A stretch of 27,365 nucleotides of DNA, taken from the NCBI GenBank assembly GCA_900551055.1, contig URUK01000035.1, forward strand, positions 1 to 27,365. Reading direction: 5' to 3'. Every line of letters starts with the position of its first letter. Positions within the stretch are counted from its first letter, which is position 1. Below are positions 15,808-24,716 of this stretch, in pieces. The notes beneath the pieces are model-generated. The model worked only from the letters and a program-made list of their open reading frames with translations, was not told where the DNA came from and ran no database searches. The position numbers and the translations under genes were made by a program. This stretch comes from an uncultured Prevotella sp. GTDB taxonomy: Bacteria > Bacteroidota > Bacteroidia > Bacteroidales > Bacteroidaceae.

Positions 15808-15815
15808 TAAATTTG
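15808..15815 (+). promoter_or_regulatory. guaB promoter -7 box
   Basis: TAAATTTG matches TAnnTTTG, with a predicted leader of only about 20 bases before the guaB ATG. No purine-repressor-like palindrome is obvious. Confidence 0.6.
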
Positions 15816-15840
15816 CACGCAATAAATTTTCAAGTTATAT

Positions 15841-17319
15841 ATGTCATCATTTGTTGCAGATAAAATTGTAATGGACGGTTTGACTTTCGATGACGTCCTT
15901 TTAATCCCAGCTTATTCTGAAGTGCTGCCCAAGACGGTAGAGTTGAAAACACGTTTCACGCGCAACATAGCGCTGAACATCCCGTTTGTCACAGCGGCGA
16001 TGGACACCGTTACGGAGTCGGCCATGGCCATAGCTATCGCCCGCGAAGGCGGCATTGGCGTAATCCACAAGAACATGCCGATAGCCGAACAGGCGCGTCA
16101 GGTTGCCATTGTGAAGCGCGCCGAGAACGGAATGATATACGACCCCGTGACTATCCGCCGCGGCTCTACCGTGCAGGATGCGCTCAACATGATGGCCGAA
16201 TACCACATTGGAGGCATTCCCGTGGTTGACGACGAGGGCCACCTGGTAGGCATCGTGACAAACCGCGACCTGCGTTTCGAACGCCGTCTGGACAGGAAAA
16301 TCGACGAGGTGATGACCTGCGACAACCTTGTGACCACGCACATGCGCACCGACCTTTCCGACGCTGCGCAGATATTGCAGGAGAACAAGATTGAGAAGCT
16401 TCCCGTTGTTGACTCTGACAACAAGCTCGTAGGCCTTATAACGTATAAAGACATAACCAAGGCGAAGGACAAGCCCATGGCCTGCAAGGACGAGAAGGGC
16501 CGCCTGCGCGTGGCCGCCGGAGTAGGAGTTACGGTTGATACGCTCGACCGCATACAGGCTCTCGTTGAGGCTAACGCCGACGCGATAGTGATAGACACGG
16601 CCCACGGACACTCAAAGGGCGTTGTTGAAAAACTGCGCGAGGCAAAGGCTTCGTTCCCCGGTGTTGACATCGTGGTAGGCAACGTGGCGACCGGTGAGGC
16701 TGCCAAGATGCTTGTCGAGAACGGAGCCGACGCCGTAAAGGTGGGCATAGGCCCTGGCAGCATCTGCACTACGCGCGTTGTAGCAGGTGTAGGCGTGCCG
16801 CAGTTGAGCGCCGTTTATGATGTGGCCTGCGCCTTGAAGGGCACCGGTGTGCCACTTATCGCCGACGGCGGACTGCGTTATTCAGGCGATGTGGTAAAGG
16901 CTTTGGCTGCAGGAGGTTATAGCGTGATGATAGGTTCGCTCGTTGCCGGAACGGAGGAAAGCCCCGGCGACACCATAATATTCAACGGACGAAAGTTCAA
17001 GAGCTACCGTGGAATGGGTAGTCTTGAGGCGATGGAGAACGGCTCGAAGGACCGTTACTTCCAGGCTGACACAAAGGACGTTAAGAAACTCGTGCCCGAG
17101 GGCATCGCAGGCCGTGTGCCCTATAAAGGCACTTTGCAGGAAGTAATCTACCAGCTTTGCGGCGGATTGCGTTCAGGCATGGGGTATTGTGGTGCTAAGG
17201 ACATAGAGGCTCTGCACGGTGCGAAGTTCGTCCGCATAACGAATGCCGGCGTGCTTGAGAGCCATCCGCACGACATCTCAATAACAAGCGAGGCACCAAA
17301 CTACTCAAGGCCCGAATGA
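15841..17319 (+). CDS. guaB: inosine-5'-monophosphate dehydrogenase
   Basis: Oxidises IMP to XMP with NAD+, the committed step of GMP synthesis, in the cytoplasm. The 492-residue length fits the family. The TIM barrel begins with GLTFDDVLLIPAYSEVLP. Tandem CBS domains are inserted at about residues 95-210 (VTIRRGSTVQDALNMM, then HMRTDLSDAAQILQENKIEKLPV). The catalytic loop GIGPGSICTTRVVAGVG contains C309, and the flap residues appear as NGSKDRYFQ. The ATG at 15841 is 25 bases from the -7 box and begins MSSFVADKIVMDGLTFDD, as expected. The 131-base gap to the next gene shows no clear terminator, so some read-through into the chaperone cluster is possible. Confidence 0.97.
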   Translation: MSSFVADKIVMDGLTFDDVLLIPAYSEVLPKTVELKTRFTRNIALNIPFVTAAMDTVTESAMAIAIAREGGIGVIHKNMPIAEQARQVAIVKRAENGMIYDPVTIRRGSTVQDALNMMAEYHIGGIPVVDDEGHLVGIVTNRDLRFERRLDRKIDEVMTCDNLVTTHMRTDLSDAAQILQENKIEKLPVVDSDNKLVGLITYKDITKAKDKPMACKDEKGRLRVAAGVGVTVDTLDRIQALVEANADAIVIDTAHGHSKGVVEKLREAKASFPGVDIVVGNVATGEAAKMLVENGADAVKVGIGPGSICTTRVVAGVGVPQLSAVYDVACALKGTGVPLIADGGLRYSGDVVKALAAGGYSVMIGSLVAGTEESPGDTIIFNGRKFKSYRGMGSLEAMENGSKDRYFQADTKDVKKLVPEGIAGRVPYKGTLQEVIYQLCGGLRSGMGYCGAKDIEALHGAKFVRITNAGVLESHPHDISITSEAPNYSRPE

Positions 17320-17450
17320 TATAGGGCACGCCAGTGGCAGGCGGACGGATAACGGGAAAACGGGCGACAGGACAAACCTTCGGCTATGTCCGCCATTCGA
17401 CGGCATGTTGCCCGCCTGCTTGTCACTTGCCGATTTATAACTTATGTAAG

Positions 17451-18884
17451 ATGAGATTTTTTTCAACCATAGCCGCCATGCTTCTTTGCGGAAGCATGGC
17501 TTGCGCACAGCAGGCGGATCCGGTGCTGATGAAAATCAACGGCAAACCCGTAACGCGCTCGGAGTTCGAGTATTCTTACAATAAAAACAACTCCGCCGAC
17601 GTTATTGACAGGAAAACCGTTGACGAATACGTAGACCTTTTCATCAATTACAAGTTGAAAGTGGCCGCTGCGCTCGACGCCAAACTTGACACGCTGTCAT
17701 CTTTCAAGCAGGAGTTTGCCCTGTACCGCGACCAGGAAGTGCGTCCCGCATTTGTCGACAGCACCGCCTTGCTGGCTGAGGCCAAGGCCGTGTACGACCG
17801 CACAAAGGAGCACATCGGGCCGCGCGGACTTGTCAAGCCGGCACATATATTAATGTATGTGGAACAGAAAAGCCCTACGGCAAAGTATGAGGAAGCACGC
17901 CGTAGGGCCGATTCCTTATACAATGTGCTGAAGACTGGGGCCGATTTTGCCGACCTTGCGCGCAAGTATTCGCAAGACCCCGGTTCGGCGAAAAACGGCG
18001 GAGAACTGCCGTGGATTCAGCCCGGACAGACCTTCAAGGAGTTTGAGGATGCGGCGTATGCCTTGCAGCCGGGGCAGATGAGCGGCGTTGTAGAGTCTCC
18101 CGTGGGCTTCCACATCATCCTGATGAAGGCGCGCAAGCAACTCGAACCGTTTGACTCGCTCAAGAACAGCATTCTTACCTTCATAGAAAAGCGCGGAATG
18201 CGCGAGCGCATCATAGACAGGACTATCGACGAGATGGTGAAAGCATCGGACGGAAAGCTGTCGAAGGAAGATGTCATAAGCCGCAAGGCTGACGAACTGT
18301 CGGCTGAAAATCCAGAATTGAAGTACCTTTTGCAGGAATATCATGACGGTCTTCTGCTCTATGAAATAAGCAACCGGACGGTATGGGAGAAGGCGGCTAA
18401 GGACGAGGAAGGCCTTGCTGCGTATTTCAAGAAGAACAAGAAACGGTATTATTGGACAGAACCGAGATACAAGGGCATGGTGTATCATGTGAAGTCGAAC
18501 GACGATGTGAAGGCCGTTCGCGAGTGTGTCGAAGATGTACCGTTCAGCAAGTGGGCCGATGTTCTCCGCTCTACGTTCAACAACGATTCTGTTCTTAGGA
18601 TACGTGTGGAGAAAGGAATATTCAAGGAAGGCGATAACGCGTACATCGACAAGATGGTTTTCGGCAAGGATACAACCGTCACCCAGCTCAAGGATTTTCC
18701 CATAGACGCGGTTTACGGCAAGCTTCTCAAGAAGAAACCTGAGGGATACGAGGATGTAAGAGGGCTTGTCACTGCAGACTATCAGGAAATGCTTGAAAAG
18801 CAGTGGGTGGCCGAATTGAGGAAGAAATACCCTGTCGAGGTTTACCGCGACGTGTTGGAAACAGTAAACAAGCATAGCAAATAA
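17451..18884 (+). CDS. periplasmic parvulin-type peptidyl-prolyl isomerase
   Basis: Probable periplasmic folding factor for outer-membrane proteins. A signal peptide (MRFFSTIAAMLLCGSMACAQ) starts at the ATG at 17451; the frame is open upstream to 17334 but adds residues unlike a signal sequence, so the shorter start is chosen (477 residues). A SurA_N-like helical part (VLMKINGKPVTRSEFEYSY) precedes a parvulin domain at about 129-228 with KPAHILMYV, FADLARKYSQDPGSAKNGGE and GFHIILMKA. The C-terminal 240 residues are helical and unassigned, with several aromatic/lysine-rich stretches. The stop is four bases before the next gene, so it is the first member of a tight operon with the SurA-like and OstA-like genes. 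Confidence 0.88.
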   Translation: MRFFSTIAAMLLCGSMACAQQADPVLMKINGKPVTRSEFEYSYNKNNSADVIDRKTVDEYVDLFINYKLKVAAALDAKLDTLSSFKQEFALYRDQEVRPAFVDSTALLAEAKAVYDRTKEHIGPRGLVKPAHILMYVEQKSPTAKYEEARRRADSLYNVLKTGADFADLARKYSQDPGSAKNGGELPWIQPGQTFKEFEDAAYALQPGQMSGVVESPVGFHIILMKARKQLEPFDSLKNSILTFIEKRGMRERIIDRTIDEMVKASDGKLSKEDVISRKADELSAENPELKYLLQEYHDGLLLYEISNRTVWEKAAKDEEGLAAYFKKNKKRYYWTEPRYKGMVYHVKSNDDVKAVRECVEDVPFSKWADVLRSTFNNDSVLRIRVEKGIFKEGDNAYIDKMVFGKDTTVTQLKDFPIDAVYGKLLKKKPEGYEDVRGLVTADYQEMLEKQWVAELRKKYPVEVYRDVLETVNKHSK

Positions 18885-18888
18885 ACAT

Positions 18889-20334
18889 ATGAAGATAAAA
18901 GGTAAAACGGCCTTGTGGCTTGCTTTGTCGGTGTTTTTCATTGCCGGCATCAAGGCAAGTGCGGCAGGCTACGGGGCGGTGGACGACGGTTCTGCCGACG
19001 CACAGGTGGATTCGGTCAATGCAGAGCCTAATCCAGCCAGCGTGGTTGACGAGGTGGTATGGGTTGTCGGAGACGAGGCCATCCTGTTGTCCGATGTCGA
19101 GAACGTCAAGATGCAGAGCGAGATGGACGGTATGAAGTGGGATGGCAACCCCGATTGCCTAATCCCGGAACAGCTGGCCGTTCAAAAGCTGTTCCTGCAT
19201 CAGGCTGCCATCGACTCGGTGGAAGTGACCGAATCGGATGTGGCACGCAGTGTTGAGGAGCAGATAAACTATTGGATTCAGACGGCAGGAGGCAAGGAAA
19301 AGCTTGAGGAATACAAGAACATGAGCCTTTCCGAGCTTCGTCAGACGCTGCATGACGACTTCCGTGACAGGCTCATGATTGACCGTGAGAGGGAGCAGCT
19401 GGTGCAAGACATCGCCGTGTCGCCGGCCGATGTGCGCCGTTATTTCAGCAGTTTGCCGGAAGATAGTCTGCCAATCGTTCCTACGGAGGTGGAAATTCAG
19501 ATTATAACCCGTGAGCCGAAGGTCGCACAGACAGAGATAGACCGTGTGAAAAACGAGCTTCGCGACTATACGGAACGTGTCACCAAGGGCGAGACTTCGT
19601 TCGCAACGCTAGCCACATTGTATTCGGAAGACCCGGGAACGGCGCGCCAGGGCGGTGCGTTTCAGGATTATGTAGGACGCGGTATGCTTGACCCTACGTT
19701 CGCCAACGTGGCCTTCAACCTGACCGACCCGAAGAAAATATCAAAGATTGTGGAAACGGAGTTCGGCTTCCACATCATCCAGCTGATTGACAAACGCGGC
19801 GACAAAATCAAGGTAAGGCACATTTTGCTGAAGCCGAAGGTGACGCAGGAAGAGATTGACATGGCCAAGTCGCAGCTTGACTCGATAGCAGACAACGTCC
19901 GTGCGGGCAAGTTCTCGTTTGAAGAGGCCGCCTCGTTCTTGTCGGACGACAAGGACACGCGCAACAACAACGGCCTTATGGCGAATATGGGGAACGACGG
20001 CCGCATGACGAGCCGCTTCCAGATGCGTAGTCTTCCGTCTGAAATAGCGAAGGTGGTGGACACGCTTAAGGTTGGAGAGGTTTCCGCTCCGTTCCAGATG
20101 ATAAGCGAGAAGAACGGCAAGACGATATGCGCCGTGGTGAAACTGAAGAACCGTGTCGAGACGCATCGTGCCACAATCACCGAAGACTTCCAGACGATGA
20201 AGAACATTGTCCTGGCCAAGCGCAGGGAGGAATTCATCGAGAAGTGGATTCAGGACAAGATAAAGACTACGTATGTGCGTATCAACGACCGCTATAAAGG
20301 TTGTGATTTCCGTTACGAAGGTTGGATTAAATGA
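18889..20334 (+). CDS. SurA-like periplasmic chaperone with two parvulin domains
   Basis: Likely chaperone for outer-membrane beta-barrel proteins. A signal peptide (LALSVFFIAGIKASAAG) precedes a SurA N-terminal chaperone region (about 50-170: VDEVVWVVGDEAILLSDVE, typical SurA start). Two parvulin modules follow, about 200-303 (FATLATLYSEDPGTARQGGA, EFGFHIIQLIDKRG) and 307-415 (IKVRHILLKPKVTQEEIDMA, FSFEEAASFLSDD). The order SurA_N, Rotamase, Rotamase matches E. coli SurA. Length is 481 residues. Its last four bases (ATGA) overlap the start of the OstA-like gene, indicating translational coupling. True orthology with E. coli surA is inferred from architecture. Confidence 0.88.
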   Translation: MKIKGKTALWLALSVFFIAGIKASAAGYGAVDDGSADAQVDSVNAEPNPASVVDEVVWVVGDEAILLSDVENVKMQSEMDGMKWDGNPDCLIPEQLAVQKLFLHQAAIDSVEVTESDVARSVEEQINYWIQTAGGKEKLEEYKNMSLSELRQTLHDDFRDRLMIDREREQLVQDIAVSPADVRRYFSSLPEDSLPIVPTEVEIQIITREPKVAQTEIDRVKNELRDYTERVTKGETSFATLATLYSEDPGTARQGGAFQDYVGRGMLDPTFANVAFNLTDPKKISKIVETEFGFHIIQLIDKRGDKIKVRHILLKPKVTQEEIDMAKSQLDSIADNVRAGKFSFEEAASFLSDDKDTRNNNGLMANMGNDGRMTSRFQMRSLPSEIAKVVDTLKVGEVSAPFQMISEKNGKTICAVVKLKNRVETHRATITEDFQTMKNIVLAKRREEFIEKWIQDKIKTTYVRINDRYKGCDFRYEGWIK

Positions 20335-22139
20335 CGAAAAACTATAATATCAAGGCTATTTTCCGTGGGCATAGGGTGCTGATAGCGGCAGTCCTATGCC
20401 TTTTTGGGCTTAGCCTGGTGCAGTCGCGCCAGGCTCCGAAGAAGAAGGCGCGTGCCAAGGACAACGAGCGCGTATACCTGATTCACGCCGACCGCCTGTG
20501 GTTCGACCAGTTCGGCCCGGTGCCCGGTGCGCAGGTTCTCAACGGCAATGTGGCGTTCAGCCACAAGGGAGCGAAGCTGTATTGCGACAGCGCTTACTTT
20601 TATCAGGAAAGCAATTCGTTCCGCGCTTTCGGCCATGTCAGGATGTATCAGGGCGACACTTTGTCGCTGTTCAGTGACTATGCGTATTACGACGGCAACG
20701 ACCAGATGGCGGAGGCGCGCTACAACGTTGTGCTGACCCACCGCAAGACGAAACTCTACACCGACAGCCTGAACTACGACCGTCTGTACGGCATAGGCTA
20801 TTTCTTCGAGGGAGGCAAGATGATTGACAAGGACAACGTACTCGTTTCGGATTGGGGCGAGTACGATACGGAGACGCGCCGGGCCGTGTTCAATTACAGC
20901 GTAAACCTTAAGAACCCTAAGTTCGTGCTTGAGACCGACACCCTTCACTACGACACCCAGACGTCAATAGCCCACATTGTAGGTCCTTCAAAAATCACGT
21001 CGGACGGCAGTGTAATCCACACCTCACAGGGATATTATGACACTGACAAGGATTTTTCAAGGCTGTATGGCCGTTCCACGCTTGAGAACAACGGCAAGAC
21101 GCTGACCGCCGACAGCCTTTTCAACGACGACAAGACCAAGATAAGCGAGGGCTTTGGCAACGTGGTGTACAACGATACGGTGAACAAGAACGCCATGACA
21201 AGCAACTACTTCTGGTACAACGACAGTACCGGCTACGCATGGGCTACCGACAGTGCCGTGCTGAAAGACTACTCGCAGGGCGACACCCTGTTTGTACATT
21301 CGGACACGATGAAGGTGTACACGTTCAACATCAATACGGACTCGGTGTACCGCACTGCACATTGTTATTATAAGGTAAGGGCGTTCCGCTCCGATGTGCA
21401 GGCCGTGTGCGATTCGCTTGTGTACAACACGCAGGACTCGTGCCTCACCATGTACAAAGACCCTATTACTTGGAATGTCAACCGCCAGCTGCTTGGCGAG
21501 GTCATCAAGGTGTACATGAAAGACTCCACCGTTGACCGCGCCCATGTCATCAACCAGGCTCTTTCGGTAGAGATGCTGCGCGACAGCCTGAAGTTCAATC
21601 AGGTAGCGTCGCGCGAGATGTTCGGTTTCTTCGAAAACGGGGAAATCCGTAAGACCGAAGCCGTGGGCAACGTGCAAGCCATTTACTATATGCAGGACGA
21701 CCGGGACAGCTCGTTCACCAACATGGGCTACATCGAAACTGACACAATGCGCATGTTCATGAAGGATAGGAAGCTGGAGCGTATATGGACGTGCAAGCAG
21801 ACGGGCAGGATGTACCCGATAACGCAAATCCCGCCAGACAAGAAGACATTGCCGTCTTTCGTGTGGTTTGACTACATCCGTCCGCTCGACAAATACGACA
21901 TATTCAACTGGCGCGGCAAGGCGAGCGGCACCGAGTTGAAAAACATTTCGCGGCGTCCGGCTCCGTTGCAGGTCATAGGCAGTGGCGGAGTGGTTACGGA
22001 TGGAGGACCGGTAAATGTTCCGGCCGCGGCGGCTGCTCCATCCGAAGCAACCGGCACACCGCCAGAAGTGACAGATAAGCCGGCAAAAGAGGCCGTCAAG
22101 CCTGACGAGGCGCAGCAGCCGCAGGCAGCTGAGGAGTGA
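20331..22139 (+). CDS. OstA-like protein (LptA/LptD N-terminal-like beta-jellyroll)
   Basis: Probably a periplasmic component of lipopolysaccharide transport or outer-membrane assembly; in Bacteroidota this family (OstA-like, OstA_2 type) is distinct from a full LptD barrel. An N-terminal hydrophobic segment (VLIAAVLCLFGLSLVQS) is a signal peptide or anchor. Repeated OstA strands follow (VYLIHADRLWFDQ, GAQVLNGNVAFSHKGAKLYC, MAEARYNVVLTHRKTKLYTD). No C-terminal barrel is evident; instead the last 60 residues are Ala/Pro/Glu-rich and low complexity. The 602-residue gene starts within the stop of the SurA-like gene and runs directly into a small membrane-protein gene. The function beyond the family is inferred. 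Confidence 0.85.
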   Translation: MTKNYNIKAIFRGHRVLIAAVLCLFGLSLVQSRQAPKKKARAKDNERVYLIHADRLWFDQFGPVPGAQVLNGNVAFSHKGAKLYCDSAYFYQESNSFRAFGHVRMYQGDTLSLFSDYAYYDGNDQMAEARYNVVLTHRKTKLYTDSLNYDRLYGIGYFFEGGKMIDKDNVLVSDWGEYDTETRRAVFNYSVNLKNPKFVLETDTLHYDTQTSIAHIVGPSKITSDGSVIHTSQGYYDTDKDFSRLYGRSTLENNGKTLTADSLFNDDKTKISEGFGNVVYNDTVNKNAMTSNYFWYNDSTGYAWATDSAVLKDYSQGDTLFVHSDTMKVYTFNINTDSVYRTAHCYYKVRAFRSDVQAVCDSLVYNTQDSCLTMYKDPITWNVNRQLLGEVIKVYMKDSTVDRAHVINQALSVEMLRDSLKFNQVASREMFGFFENGEIRKTEAVGNVQAIYYMQDDRDSSFTNMGYIETDTMRMFMKDRKLERIWTCKQTGRMYPITQIPPDKKTLPSFVWFDYIRPLDKYDIFNWRGKASGTELKNISRRPAPLQVIGSGGVVTDGGPVNVPAAAAAPSEATGTPPEVTDKPAKEAVKPDEAQQPQAAEE

Positions 22140-22153
22140 CGGAGGATTGCCGT

Positions 22154-22447
22154 ATGGGACTTTTCAATCAGCGGAAACCGCGCCGTTTCAGCCATAGGTA
22201 CATCTTTGTTGACGAGCGCAAGGACAAGCTTCGTGACGTTGAGCGGCGTGCGAAGGCAGAGCTTGGCATGGGAGCGCCTGACCCTCATGGGCGCGACAGG
22301 CTGCGCGGCGTATTCCTGAACGCTACGCGCCACGCCTCAAGCCGCCGCGAGCGCCGTCTTGCCGGAGGCTTTGTACTTACGTATGGAGCCATCCTCGTGT
22401 TGTTGGTAATTCTCGTAGCAGTGTGGAAAATGCTGCTTTCCATGTGA
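22154..22447 (+). CDS. small conserved-looking membrane protein
   Basis: Unrecognised function. The 97-residue product begins MGLFNQRKPRRFSHRYIFVD, has a basic, probably helical middle (ERKDKLRDVERRAKAELG) and a single C-terminal transmembrane segment (GAILVLLVILVAVWKMLL) with only three residues after it, suggesting a tail-anchored inner-membrane protein with a basic cytoplasmic domain. A GTG at 22136 overlapping the ostA-like stop would add six residues (VTEDCR); the ATG at 22154 is preferred because the protein then starts with the motif I associate with small proteins found between OstA-like and MutL genes in Bacteroidota (recollection, not checked). It is the last gene of the parvulin-SurA-OstA operon. 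Confidence 0.75.
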   Translation: MGLFNQRKPRRFSHRYIFVDERKDKLRDVERRAKAELGMGAPDPHGRDRLRGVFLNATRHASSRRERRLAGGFVLTYGAILVLLVILVAVWKMLLSM

Positions 22448-22514
22448 TGGCTGCCGGCGTGCCATTGTGGGGTTGACAATTTGTCTGTCAGTCCCGAATT
22501 TCCATACAGTCAGT

Positions 22515-22635
22515 AATCAATTGAAAACCAGTGTGTTACGAAACGCTTTGCAAAAGGCCGTCTTTCGCCTTGCAAAAGATGGCTTTTTGCAGTGTAAAAG
22601 GCCGCCTTTTGCAAGGCGTTTTGCCGTATTTTGAA
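22515..22635 (-). repeat. 22-nt phased palindrome array 5
   Basis: Units 22550-22571, 22572-22593 and 22594-22615 (GCAAAAGGCCGTCTTTCGC, GCAAAAGATGGCTTTTTGC, AAAAGGCCGCCTTTTGC) are followed by a degenerate unit whose complement reads ATACGGCAAAAC. A diverged tail at 22517-22549 (complement contains CACTGGTTTTCAATTG) places it in minus orientation. It separates the small membrane-protein gene from mutL. Confidence 0.82.
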
Positions 22636-22699
22636 AGCCGGCATGTTGTCGGCACGGTTTTTGCAACTTACATTTACAGCTGAAATACATTATAATACG

Positions 22700-24550
22700 A
22701 TGAGTGACATAATACAACTGCTGCCGGATTCGGTGGCCAACCAGATAGCCGCAGGCGAGGTGATACAGCGCCCCGCGTCGGTAGTCAAGGAGCTTGTTGA
22801 GAACTCCATCGATGCCGGTGCAAAGACGATAAACGTGCTTGTGACTGATGCCGGGCGCACGTCGATACAGGTCATCGACGACGGTTGCGGCATGTCGGAG
22901 ACCGACGCGCGCATGTCTTTCGAACGTCACGCCACGTCGAAAATCCGCAAGGCCGACGACCTGTTCGCCCTTCACACGATGGGCTTCCGCGGAGAAGCCC
23001 TTGCTTCCGTCGCTGCGGTTGCGCAGGTGGAACTCCGAACGCGGATGCAGTCTGACGACATAGGTACGCACCTGTCGGTCGCCGCGTCGAAGGTGACAGG
23101 GCAGGAGCCGGTGTCATGCCCCGTTGGAACAAACTTCTCGGTGGAAAACTTGTTTTACAACGTGCCGGCAAGGAGGAAGTTCCTCAAGTCGAATGCCACC
23201 GAGTTGAGCAACATAATCACTGCCTTCGAACGCATAGCGCTGGTATATCCCGGCGTAAGTTTCACCCTGCACAGCAACGGTTCGGAAACGTTTAACCTGA
23301 AAAGTGGCAACCTGCGCCAGCGCATCGTTGACATTTTCGGAAAGAAAATCAACGCCGACCTGCTGCCGATAGGCGTAGAAACCACCATCTGCACCATCAA
23401 GGGGTTTGTAGGAAAGCCGGAGGCTGCACGCAAGAGGGGAGCCCACCAGTATTTCTTCGTCAACGGACGGTACATGAAGCATCCCTATTTCCACAAGGCG
23501 GTGATGACCGCCTACGAGCGTATTGTGCCTGCCGGAGAGCAAGTTCCGTACTTCATCTATTTCGACATAAACCCCGAAGACATCGACGTAAACATACATC
23601 CTACGAAAACCGAGATAAAGTTTGAGAACGAGCAGACCGTGTGGCAGGTGCTGCTGGCTGCCGTAAAGGATGCCATAGGGCGGTTCAACGATGTCCCGTC
23701 AATCGATTTCGATACCGAAGGAAAGCCCGACATCCCTGTGTTCGGGCAGGGAAACGGTCAGGCGCAGATGCCGAAAGTGGATTACAACCCGTCGTACAAC
23801 CCATTTAAAAGCTCACAGTCATACGTGCCGAAAGGGCAGGGGGCAGGCTCCGCCGACGGTTGGGAACAACTTTACGGAGATGCCGCCGGCGGCGGCTTTG
23901 ACGACGTGCAGGACGGTAGCGGAAACCCAGGCGGACTCTTCGGTACGGCGTCAGGCGCTGACAACGGCGCAGGCGTGGCGGAGGAAAAGTCGCCCGCGCA
24001 TTACCAATATAAGGGAAAGTACATCATGACGGCAGTGAAGTCGGGCCTTATGATGATTGACCAGCACCGCGCGCACATGCGTATTCTCTATGAGAAATAC
24101 ATGGCGCAGATGGAAGGCAGGGGCGGAGCCTCGCAGCAGACGCTGTTCCCCGAGATGGTGACTTTCACCCCGTCGGAAGATGTCATGTTGCAGAAGATGC
24201 GCCAAGACCTTGACAGCCTCGGCTTCGACCTTGCTCCGCTTGGCGGCGGCAGCTACTCAATCAACGGTGTGCCGGCCGGTCTTGACGGCGTTGATTTTGC
24301 CAAGATGCTGAAGAATATGCTCGCCGAATATGCCGAGACGGGCCTTTCCGCAACCGACGGAGTGCGCCGCATGCTGGCCATGCAGCTTGCGCGCGGAGCG
24401 GCGATACCCTACGGTCAGGTGCTCAACAATGCCGAGATGGAGAATATTGTGAACGAATTGTTTACATGTTCGAACGTCAACTATTCTCCCGACGGCAAGG
24501 CAGCCGTGGCCGTACTAAAGCAACAGGACATCGAACGGCTCTTTGGCTGA
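22700..24550 (+). CDS. mutL: DNA mismatch repair protein MutL
   Basis: ATP-dependent mediator of mismatch repair. The N-terminal GHKL ATPase has E31 and N35 (VVKELVENSIDAGA), IQVIDDGCGM and GFRGEALASV. A transducer domain follows with DVNIHPTKTEIKF, then a Gly/Asp/Ser-rich linker (about 380-430) and the dimerisation domain. The endonuclease motif DQHAxxExxxxE is replaced by DQHRAHMRILYE at 454-465 (A to R, E to M), and the C-terminal zinc-site region reads NYSPDGK rather than CPHGRP, so classic MutL nuclease activity is doubtful. The frame is open upstream to 22631 inside array 5; the ATG at 22700 gives the canonical MSDIIQLLPDSVANQIAAGE start (616 residues). No convincing promoter box or terminator is seen. 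Confidence 0.95.
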   Translation: MSDIIQLLPDSVANQIAAGEVIQRPASVVKELVENSIDAGAKTINVLVTDAGRTSIQVIDDGCGMSETDARMSFERHATSKIRKADDLFALHTMGFRGEALASVAAVAQVELRTRMQSDDIGTHLSVAASKVTGQEPVSCPVGTNFSVENLFYNVPARRKFLKSNATELSNIITAFERIALVYPGVSFTLHSNGSETFNLKSGNLRQRIVDIFGKKINADLLPIGVETTICTIKGFVGKPEAARKRGAHQYFFVNGRYMKHPYFHKAVMTAYERIVPAGEQVPYFIYFDINPEDIDVNIHPTKTEIKFENEQTVWQVLLAAVKDAIGRFNDVPSIDFDTEGKPDIPVFGQGNGQAQMPKVDYNPSYNPFKSSQSYVPKGQGAGSADGWEQLYGDAAGGGFDDVQDGSGNPGGLFGTASGADNGAGVAEEKSPAHYQYKGKYIMTAVKSGLMMIDQHRAHMRILYEKYMAQMEGRGGASQQTLFPEMVTFTPSEDVMLQKMRQDLDSLGFDLAPLGGGSYSINGVPAGLDGVDFAKMLKNMLAEYAETGLSATDGVRRMLAMQLARGAAIPYGQVLNNAEMENIVNELFTCSNVNYSPDGKAAVAVLKQQDIERLFG

Positions 24551-24640
24551 AATGGAGTGATAAGTGGCATTTTGTTCGGAAAATGCTTATGGAAGTGTAA
24601 AATAAATTCAAAAAAACGATAAGTGTTTGAGATTTATTAC

Positions 24641-24648
24641 TATCTTTG
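24641..24648 (+). promoter_or_regulatory. ompA-family gene promoter -7 box
   Basis: TATCTTTG matches TAnnTTTG; transcription should begin near 24655, giving a leader of about 60 bases. Confidence 0.65.
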
Positions 24649-24657
24649 CAATGTAGA

Positions 24658-24676
24658 GCCTGCATAGAAAGCAGGC
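24658..24676 (+). promoter_or_regulatory. hairpin at the predicted 5' end of the ompA-family mRNA
   Basis: GCCTGC (24658-24663) pairs with GCAGGC (24671-24676) around a 7-base loop, within a few bases of the predicted transcript start. By analogy with the stabilising 5' stem-loop of E. coli ompA mRNA it may protect the message. Confidence 0.5.
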
Positions 24677-24716
24677 GCGGACAAATGTTTTATTGATTGT
24701 TTAATATTTAAGAGTT

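Noticed and set aside
15672..15863. 63-codon frame before guaB
   Set aside because: It covers the terminator at 15711-15755 and the guaB promoter, so it cannot be a normal gene.
17916..18953. 345-codon open frame antisense to the parvulin gene
   Set aside because: Shadow frame with no family resemblance; the sense gene has a signal peptide and an isomerase domain.
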